DNA from: an uncultured Bacteroides sp.
Lineage (GTDB): Bacteria > Bacteroidota > Bacteroidia > Bacteroidales > Bacteroidaceae
Assembly (NCBI GenBank): GCA_900557355.1
Contig: USSR01000123.1
Span: forward strand, 1-13,229
Length of the DNA stretch: 13,229 bases
Reading direction: 5' to 3'
Positions 7,998 to 13,229 of the stretch are shown piece by piece (positions within the stretch are counted from its first letter, which is position 1; each line of letters opens with the position of its first letter). The notes beneath the pieces were generated by a model. It was not told where the DNA came from. It did not search any database and saw nothing but the letters and a program-made list of their open reading frames with translations. A program made the translations under genes and the position numbers.

Positions 7998-9500
7998 ATG
8001 AATCAGGAACTATCAATGAGCGCCAACCAACTGGTGGCTGCTCTTCAAAAACCGGCTTCCGAATTTACGAAAGCAGACATTATTTCTTATATCAAGGAGA
8101 ACGATATCCGCATGGTGAACTTCATGTATCCCGCAGCAGACGGGCGACTGAAAACATTGAATTTTGTCATTAACGATGCTGCTTACCTTGATGCCATACT
8201 GACTTGTGGTGAGCGTGTGGACGGGTCAAGCCTTTTCCCGTTTATCGAAGCGGGCAGTAGCGACTTGTATGTAGTGCCGCGTTTTTGTACAGCCTTTATC
8301 GATCCTTTTGCTGAAACTACAACACTTTCCATGCTGTGCTCTTACTTCAATAAAGATGGAGAACTTCTGGAAAGTTCACCGGAATATACGTTGCGTAAAG
8401 CTTGCAAAGCCTTTACTGATGTAACCGGAATGGAATTCCAGGCTATGGGCGAATTGGAATATTATGTGATATCAGAAGATAGTGGACTGTTCCCTGCCAC
8501 TGACCAACGTGGCTATCATGAATCTGCTCCTTATGCTAAGTTCAATGATTTCCGTACCGACTGTATGCTGTATATTGCAAAGGCGGGCGGACAGATCAAA
8601 TACGGGCATTCCGAGGTAGGTAACTTCACGCTTGACGGTAAAATCTATGAGCAGAATGAAATTGAATTCCTGCCGGTACGTGCGGACCTGGCTGCCGATC
8701 AGTTGATGATTGCGAAATGGGTTATCCGTAATCTGGCTTATCAATACGGGTATGACATTACGTTTGCTCCGAAAATTACAGCCGGAAAGGCCGGTTCAGG
8801 ATTGCATATCCATATGCGTATTATGAAAGACGGTCAAAACCAGATGTTGAAAGATGGTGTACTTTCTGAAACTGCCCGTAAGGCTATTGCGGGAATGATG
8901 GAGCTTGCACCTTCCATTACAGCTTTCGGTAATACGAATCCTACTTCTTATTTCCGTTTGGTGCCGCATCAGGAAGCTCCGACAAATATTTGCTGGGGTG
9001 ATCGTAACCGTTCTGTATTGGTACGTGTTCCGCTGGGATGGTCGGCAAAGACAGATATGTGTATGCTGGCTAATCCGTTGGAAGCTCCCAGCCACTATGA
9101 TACTACACAGAAACAAACTGTGGAAATGCGCTCTCCGGACGGTTCTGCCGATTTGTACCAACTGATAGCCGGATTGGCCGTAGCATGTCGTCATGGTTTT
9201 GAAATTGAAAATGCTTTGGAGATTGCAGAAAAGACCTATGTGAATGTGAATATTCATAAGAAGGAAAATGAAGATAAGCTGAAACAATTGGCTCAACTCC
9301 CTGATAGCTGTGCCGCTTCTGCCGATTGCTTGGAAAAACAGCGTGCTATTTTCGAAGAGTATCATGTATTTAGTCCTGCAATGGTTGATGGAATTATCAG
9401 TAAATTGCGTTCCTATGAAGATCGTACCTTGCGTAGTGAGGTACGTGACAATCAGGAGGAAATGCTAAAACTGGTTAATAAGTATTTCCATTGCGGATAA
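7998..9500 (+). CDS. Glutamine synthetase family protein (type I-like fold)
   Basis: Expected to make glutamine from glutamate, ammonia and ATP in the cytoplasm. At 500 residues it is near GSI length (about 440-470) and far below GSIII (about 700 or more). An N-terminal beta-grasp region contains RVDGSSLFPFIEAGSSDLYVVP (split here as RVDGSS, 73-78, and SDLYVVP, 88-94). The catalytic barrel has GELEYY (Glu152, Glu154), HSEVGNF (Glu206), QNEIEF (Glu221), AGSGLHIH (His270), NPTSYFRLVP (Arg320), WGDRNRSVLVR (333-343) and VEMRSPDGS (Glu376, Arg378), so metal and substrate ligands appear present. Two oddities stand out: an insert at about 347-372 before VEMR, and EKTYVNVN (411-418) where adenylylated GSI enzymes have a DKNLYDLPPE-like loop. 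Control by adenylylation is therefore doubtful. No nitrogen-regulator gene is adjacent. A related gamma-glutamyl ligase with another amine substrate is the main alternative. Confidence 0.88.
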   Translation: MNQELSMSANQLVAALQKPASEFTKADIISYIKENDIRMVNFMYPAADGRLKTLNFVINDAAYLDAILTCGERVDGSSLFPFIEAGSSDLYVVPRFCTAFIDPFAETTTLSMLCSYFNKDGELLESSPEYTLRKACKAFTDVTGMEFQAMGELEYYVISEDSGLFPATDQRGYHESAPYAKFNDFRTDCMLYIAKAGGQIKYGHSEVGNFTLDGKIYEQNEIEFLPVRADLAADQLMIAKWVIRNLAYQYGYDITFAPKITAGKAGSGLHIHMRIMKDGQNQMLKDGVLSETARKAIAGMMELAPSITAFGNTNPTSYFRLVPHQEAPTNICWGDRNRSVLVRVPLGWSAKTDMCMLANPLEAPSHYDTTQKQTVEMRSPDGSADLYQLIAGLAVACRHGFEIENALEIAEKTYVNVNIHKKENEDKLKQLAQLPDSCAASADCLEKQRAIFEEYHVFSPAMVDGIISKLRSYEDRTLRSEVRDNQEEMLKLVNKYFHCG

Positions 9501-9559
9501 AGCATAATTTGTAGATAAAGAGTTAGGGTAGTGCCTTTAGTATTACCCATAATAAAGTA

Positions 9560-9602
9560 GAGCGGGGATGTATCTAAAAAGATAGTCCCCGCTCCGTTTT
9601 TT
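9560..9602 (+). terminator. Strong intrinsic terminator after the glutamine synthetase gene
   Basis: GAGCGGGGA (9560-9568) pairs with TCCCCGCTC (9586-9594), with a smaller ATCT/AGAT stem inside, followed by CG and a run of six T. It is the clearest terminator in the window. It lies between convergent genes; on the minus strand its T-tract is poor, so it mainly serves the + strand gene. Confidence 0.9.
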
Positions 9603-9631
9603 ATATAGAGTTTTTGTGTTTCTGTTTTTAC

Positions 9632-11245
9632 TTAATATATACTTGCCGATTGAATAACTATCTTTTCTAACAGCTCCTGCATTTTCCCTATAACCGGTTT
9701 TTTATCAAGACCGTATTCTGCACCCATCACTCTCATTTGCGGGAAAGTAGCCCATACATTACCGTTCTTGTCTTCCCAGACAGATATCTTCAGTGGTAAT
9801 TCAATGGAGATGCTGGGATTTTCCTGCATTAATTGGGTTCCTACCTTGGGTGAACCGAAAACGATAACTTGGTTCGGACGAAGTTCAAGACCTACCTCTT
9901 CAGCATTTTTGCCATGGTCGAATTTGGCGAATACAGGTATCCCCATAGCTTTCAGAGTCTGTTCGATGCGGGCCATTGTTTCTGCTACGCTGAATTGGCT
10001 TTCGTAGGTATAGAGCAGGTTATCATTGGCACCTGTTCCCATCTTGTTGCTATCGAAGGCAGCAGCAATTTTGCGTCCCAGGTTTGTCAGGTCAACTCCT
10101 TCTTTGTTGGCAAGCAGAGTTACGCATACCAACTCTGATGCATCCGTAAAGCGGCTCAGAAAAGCTGAATGTCCCGATACGCTTCCTTTTATATCCATCA
10201 GACCTTTGTGGTTGTAGAACTGCCAGCCGGCTATTGCAGGAACCATCTTTCCATTTGCCAGTTTTGTAGGCTTATAGATCATGTCCCGGTTTCCCGGTTT
10301 AGCTATCAGTACACCTCCGGCAAGGCCGATGTCCCAATGGCTGACATTTTCGGCAGAAGCCCATATATCAGAAAAACCTTTCATTGAGGAGGAGCTGATA
10401 GCAGGGGCGACAACTAATTTACCATCCTTTTCTATATATCCTGATGCCGTCTCTGACGGGTTGATGTAGTCTTTATCTTTCTTGAAAATCTGGTGTACAT
10501 TGGCAGTCGTTGTAACATCTTCTTGTTTTACTCTGGCTAAATCTTCTCCGAAATAGGTCTGTTGCAGACCGAGGTAATCTATCTGATACTTCTTCACGAA
10601 GTTGTGATACGACATCTTGCTTACTTTCTCAATAATAGAAGTCAGCAACAGAAAGTTTGTAGCACTCTGCTTTACATCTGTACCCGGTTCAAAAGCCAGT
10701 GGGGTAGCTTCTATCGTTTTTATCAGTTGTTCGGGTTGGTAATCTGCGGATACGCTAAAATCCTTTTGCGAACGGTAGTCGGCAATGCCCGAACTATGTT
10801 GCATCAGCTGGAGGATACTGATCTTTTTCCAGTTCTCCGGAATATCCTTGAGGTACTTTCCAATAGCATCGTTCAGGTCCAGTTTGTCTTTCTCATATAG
10901 CTGCATGATGGCTACTGCCGTGAAGCCTTGCGAAATAGGACCGATGGGCCAGAGTGTTTTTGCTGCTGCCAGATTTCCTTTTTCGAAATCTGTTACTCCG
11001 TAGCCCACTACACGCGGGATGTAAGGTGCCTGTACAATGGCGAGGGTCATACCTGGTATGCCCTGTTCTTCCATAAACTCGTAAATCATTTGATCGATAG
11101 CTTTTCCCTGATAGGCTACATGCACATTGCCTCTGCCTTCCTGCGGCAGTTGATTTTCATACTTCTTCATAATTGTTCCTCCGTCTTGTGCTAAAATCGT
11201 TCCCGAAATCAGCAGACCTGCTAATGTTATTAATTTCTGTTTCAT
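9632..11245 (-). CDS. Secreted serine-hydrolase-like (beta-lactamase family) protein fused to DUF302; probable pseudoenzyme
   Basis: A 537-residue exported protein. The start chosen is ATG 11245, because it gives a clean signal peptide (MKQKLITLAGLLISGTILAQ, cleavage near 19-20) and lies downstream of the promoter; the frame continues 33 codons further up with low-complexity, unlikely sequence. Residues about 45-390 follow the class C beta-lactamase/PBP4-like fold (GIPGMTLAIV, QGFTAVAIMQL, KLDLNDAIGKYL, QLMQHSSGIADY, ATNFLLLTSIIEKVS). The catalytic motifs are altered: SxxK reads PISQ (103-106), YxN reads QSA (193-195), and the HTG-like position reads GSVSGH (354-359). Residues about 412-530 are a DUF302 domain (KFDHGKNAEEVGLELRP, VIVFGSPKVGTQLM, LPLKISVWED). 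It therefore probably binds rather than hydrolyses something in the periplasm. It is monocistronic and divergent from the MutS-like gene. The fold assignment is good; the function is unknown. Confidence 0.85.
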   Translation of the reverse strand: MKQKLITLAGLLISGTILAQDGGTIMKKYENQLPQEGRGNVHVAYQGKAIDQMIYEFMEEQGIPGMTLAIVQAPYIPRVVGYGVTDFEKGNLAAAKTLWPIGPISQGFTAVAIMQLYEKDKLDLNDAIGKYLKDIPENWKKISILQLMQHSSGIADYRSQKDFSVSADYQPEQLIKTIEATPLAFEPGTDVKQSATNFLLLTSIIEKVSKMSYHNFVKKYQIDYLGLQQTYFGEDLARVKQEDVTTTANVHQIFKKDKDYINPSETASGYIEKDGKLVVAPAISSSSMKGFSDIWASAENVSHWDIGLAGGVLIAKPGNRDMIYKPTKLANGKMVPAIAGWQFYNHKGLMDIKGSVSGHSAFLSRFTDASELVCVTLLANKEGVDLTNLGRKIAAAFDSNKMGTGANDNLLYTYESQFSVAETMARIEQTLKAMGIPVFAKFDHGKNAEEVGLELRPNQVIVFGSPKVGTQLMQENPSISIELPLKISVWEDKNGNVWATFPQMRVMGAEYGLDKKPVIGKMQELLEKIVIQSASIY

Positions 11246-11286
11246 ATTATTTTCCGTTAGAGTTTTATTCTTGTTTTCTGATGTTG

Positions 11287-11294
11287 CAAAGGTA
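11287..11294 (-). promoter_or_regulatory. Promoter -7 box for the DUF302 serine-hydrolase-like gene
   Basis: On the minus strand this reads TACCTTTG, a typical Bacteroidota -7 element, 41 bp upstream of the ATG at 11245. No TTTG is seen at the -33 position, where the sequence is G/C-rich. Its location inside the 33-codon upstream extension of the frame supports the downstream start codon. Confidence 0.6.
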
Positions 11295-11420
11295 GGCGGT
11301 TCCGTTGGGGTGGGGGATAACGATATCACACGTATAGTTTGCAATTATTCCCGATTTCAGTGAATCGCTGCTTTTTCATGAAAGAATACTGGTTCAGGCA
11401 AAACAATATCCCTAAAAGGG

Positions 11421-11451
11421 TTTGCTTTTCCAGTTGATTTTAATAGATTTG
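11421..11451 (+). promoter_or_regulatory. Near-consensus promoter of the MutS-like gene
   Basis: TTTG at 11421-11424 and TAGATTTG at 11444-11451 are separated by exactly 19 bp, a full match to TTTG-N19-TAnnTTTG. The start of transcription should be near 11458, giving a leader of about 110 nt to the ATG at 11569. I see no clear attenuator or riboswitch in the leader. Confidence 0.75.
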
Positions 11452-11568
11452 TTGTTTATTCAATAAATTGATTATAAAACAGGGCTTTATGATATCAGAT
11501 CTTCTGCCTTGATACGGAAGAGGTTGAATAAATGCACAAAACAATTACTGAACCATAAAGAATACACC

Positions 11569-13071
11569 ATGTCCGAAATTGCGAACTATTTCCTTTATAG
11601 AAATGCCGAAGGCGAAACCGGTTTATCTGCTAACAGCATTGACGACCTGAATCTGGATGACCTGTTTGCCGAAATAGATTATTGTCATTCCAGCATAGGC
11701 AGACAGTACTTGTATTATCTTCTGCTATCGGATAAAACCTCCGGTATGGAAAAGCAGGAAGCACTTCTGTCTTCATTGGCAACTCATGCGGAATTGCGTA
11801 CTCTTTTAAGCAATGCACTGAAGGAACTGGATAAACCGGATGCTTATTCCATCGTATCCATTCTGGAAAATGATAATACAGGGATTGGTGCCAAGGAGAT
11901 GGCTCTTATTAATGTCTGCCGGTTTCTGCCTTTGCTGTTTCTGGCTCTGATGCTGCTCACTCATTCGGGAGTGTTTCTTACTTTATTTGTTTTTTCATTT
12001 GTGGCGAATGCAGTGTTGCACTATCGTAATAAGGCGAAAATCCAGAGATACTTTTTCTCCATACCTCAACTTCTGAAAATGATAAGACAGGCGGGAAAGC
12101 TGGCGCAGAACAAGGAGTTTGTCTCTGTAGATCCTTCTATCACGAATGACCTGAAGGCTGTAGAGGGGCTGAAGAAGTATATCTCTTATTTCCGTTTCAA
12201 CCTCAGTCTGGATAACGACATGGCTATTATGTTTTATATGGTAGCGGAATTAATCCGGGTATTCTTTCTCCACGAAGCGTATGCGGTAGGCAGAACTTTT
12301 CATCTGTTGAAGGAGAAGGCGACGGCTATTCACAATGTTTACCGCTTCATAGGTTTTCTGGATTCCATTTTGTCTGTTGCCATCTTGAGGGAGGAGCTAC
12401 CTTATTATTGTCTGCCGGGAGATAACAGGGCAGGGGAGCGATTGCGTACACAGGCTGTGTATCATCCTCTGATAGAAAACTGTATTCCGAACGATATGGT
12501 ACTACATGAGAAATCGGCATTGATAACCGGTTCGAATATGGCAGGTAAGACCTGTTTCATGCGTACGATAGGAGTGAATCTGTTGGCAGCGAAAGCACTT
12601 CATACCTGTTTCGCAGAAGTCTTTGAGATAAATACCGGAATTTCTCTTCTATCTTCCATCCACCAGGGAGATAACTTGATGGAGAATAAGAGTTACTTTA
12701 TGCAGGAAGTGACGACTATCAAGAATTTCGTAGATGAAAGCGGTCATGGGAATTATCTCTTCCTGCTTGATGAATTGTTCAGAGGAACCAATACCAAGGA
12801 GCGGATAGCGATTTCAAAAGCTGTGCTTTCCTGGCTGGTGAAAAGTGATAATGTGGTATTTGTATCTACGCACGATCTAGAACTGGCCGATATGCTGGAA
12901 GATGAATACGAATTATACTATTTCAGCGAGTCGGTGAAAGATGGTATCCTGTCTTTCGATTACAAGTTGAAACGCGGAATTGCGACCGAGCATAATGCAA
13001 TTAAGATATTGGAGATTTGCGATTATCCGGCTTCATTGGTGAGTGAGGCTCATTCAATCACAAATATATAA
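11569..13071 (+). CDS. MutS-related ATPase with predicted membrane helices
   Basis: A 500-residue protein with a MutS-type ATPase domain at the C-terminus: Walker A GSNMAGKT (321-328) followed by CFMRTIG, SYFMQE (375-380), Walker B YLFLLDE (396-402) followed by LFRGTNTKERIA, and STHD (433-436). ATP binding and hydrolysis should be intact. The N-terminal half resembles the MutS core/lever region (FAEIDYCHSSIGRQYLYYLL), but the mismatch-binding and connector domains of true MutS (about 850 residues) are absent. Two hydrophobic helices (about 113-131 and 134-150) predict a membrane anchor, which is not expected of a mismatch-repair enzyme. Similar short MutS-like proteins are found in Bacteroidota; their role is not established, so I give no symbol. 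The frame extends upstream to a TTG at 11509, but ATG 11569 starting MSEIANYF is preferred. It has its own strong promoter and a terminator at 13074. Confidence 0.88.
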   Translation: MSEIANYFLYRNAEGETGLSANSIDDLNLDDLFAEIDYCHSSIGRQYLYYLLLSDKTSGMEKQEALLSSLATHAELRTLLSNALKELDKPDAYSIVSILENDNTGIGAKEMALINVCRFLPLLFLALMLLTHSGVFLTLFVFSFVANAVLHYRNKAKIQRYFFSIPQLLKMIRQAGKLAQNKEFVSVDPSITNDLKAVEGLKKYISYFRFNLSLDNDMAIMFYMVAELIRVFFLHEAYAVGRTFHLLKEKATAIHNVYRFIGFLDSILSVAILREELPYYCLPGDNRAGERLRTQAVYHPLIENCIPNDMVLHEKSALITGSNMAGKTCFMRTIGVNLLAAKALHTCFAEVFEINTGISLLSSIHQGDNLMENKSYFMQEVTTIKNFVDESGHGNYLFLLDELFRGTNTKERIAISKAVLSWLVKSDNVVFVSTHDLELADMLEDEYELYYFSESVKDGILSFDYKLKRGIATEHNAIKILEICDYPASLVSEAHSITNI

Positions 13072-13073
13072 TG

Positions 13074-13120
13074 AAAAACAGAGAGAATGTAGGTATGATC
13101 CTCCGCCTCCCTCTGTTTTT
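13074..13120. terminator. Bidirectional hairpin terminator between convergent genes
   Basis: AAAAACAGAG (13074-13083) pairs perfectly with CTCTGTTTTT (13111-13120). The arms supply a T-run on either strand, so the hairpin can end both the MutS-like transcript and the leftward gene whose stop is at 13140. The loop is long (27 bases) with only short internal pairing. Confidence 0.7.
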
Positions 13121-13139
13121 GCAATAATGAACAGATTGA

Positions 13140-13229
13140 TTACTTCTTAGCTTCATCAGCCATAGAGTGCACTTTGCCTTTGATGTCATTGGCTTTTTCA
13201 GCAATGACAGACGTTTCATTGGCTAACAA
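13140..13229 (-). CDS. C-terminal end of an unidentified lysine/alanine-rich protein (partial)
   Basis: The last 29 codons plus TAA of a gene entering from the right edge. The residues (LLANETSVIAEK, then KVHSMADEAKK at the end) are charged, Ala/Lys-rich and likely helical, as in small YtxH-like or stress-type proteins, but the fragment is too short to assign. The frame is open across the full 90 bases, and a terminator hairpin lies 20 bp beyond its stop, which supports a real gene. Confidence 0.6.
   Translation of the reverse strand: MLANETSVIAEKANDIKGKVHSMADEAKK

Noticed and set aside
8796..9365. A 189-codon open frame on the minus strand
   Set aside because: It lies wholly opposite the glutamine synthetase gene, whose motifs are unambiguous, and its translation has no recognisable domain; it is a shadow of that gene.
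10562..10900. 112-codon + strand ORF opposite the DUF302 protein gene
   Set aside because: It is antisense to well-supported coding sequence, has no promoter and has no recognisable domain.
11246..11344. 33-codon N-terminal extension of the DUF302 serine-hydrolase-like protein
   Set aside because: It would put residues before an obvious signal peptide and runs through the TACCTTTG promoter box, so ATG 11245 is the better start.
11509..11568. TTG start that would add 20 residues to the MutS-like protein
   Set aside because: The extra residues (MIRKRLNK...) show no domain and need a rare start codon; the ATG at 11569 is more likely.
1..13229. Mobile element, phage, CRISPR or defence island
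   Set aside because: No transposase, integrase, terminal inverted repeats, regular repeat-spacer array or known defence gene was seen; the MutS-like ATPase alone is not evidence for one.

Overview
The window looks like chromosomal DNA from a Bacteroides species or close relative. The evidence is a hybrid two-component regulator of the Bacteroides type, the Bacteroidota promoter signature (TTTG, about 19 bp, TAnnTTTG) ahead of several genes, weak or absent Shine-Dalgarno sequences, and A/T-rich spacers. I found no RNA gene, CRISPR array, transposase or intact mobile element.

Left part (1-4842). A one-protein hybrid two-component system (HTCS) runs leftward off the window edge. It carries a periplasmic beta-propeller sensor, a Y_Y_Y domain, a transmembrane helix, a histidine kinase, a receiver and an AraC-type HTH. 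Divergent from it is a 242-residue membrane-anchored protein with the active-site layout of PLC/GDPD-like phosphodiesterases. The 265-bp gap between them holds a promoter for each and a spaced set of AAACAGG repeats. No SusC/SusD pair is in view, so the HTCS regulon cannot be read from this window.

Middle part (5120-9602). Three stand-alone metabolic genes follow on the + strand: class I fructose-1,6-bisphosphate aldolase (fbaB), a beta-ketoacyl-ACP synthase III (fabH-type, initiation of fatty acid synthesis) and a glutamine synthetase family enzyme. Each is followed by a hairpin terminator and the last two have their own promoter, so they look like separate transcription units rather than an operon. 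The 610-bp spacer before fabH contains what looks like a decayed gene and then a cluster of TTGG..CCAA palindromes just upstream of the fabH promoter, a candidate operator.

Right part (9632-13229). A secreted serine-hydrolase (beta-lactamase/PBP4-like) fold fused to a C-terminal DUF302 domain lies on the minus strand. Its catalytic SxxK and YxN motifs are replaced, so it is probably a pseudoenzyme. Divergent from it, behind a near-ideal promoter, is a short MutS-related ATPase with two predicted membrane helices and no mismatch-recognition domain. A shared hairpin separates it from the last 29 codons of a minus-strand gene entering from the right.

The most unusual items are the DUF302 pseudo-beta-lactamase, the membrane-anchored MutS-like ATPase and the palindrome cluster before fabH. 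Nothing in the window amounts to a clear new defence or mobile system.
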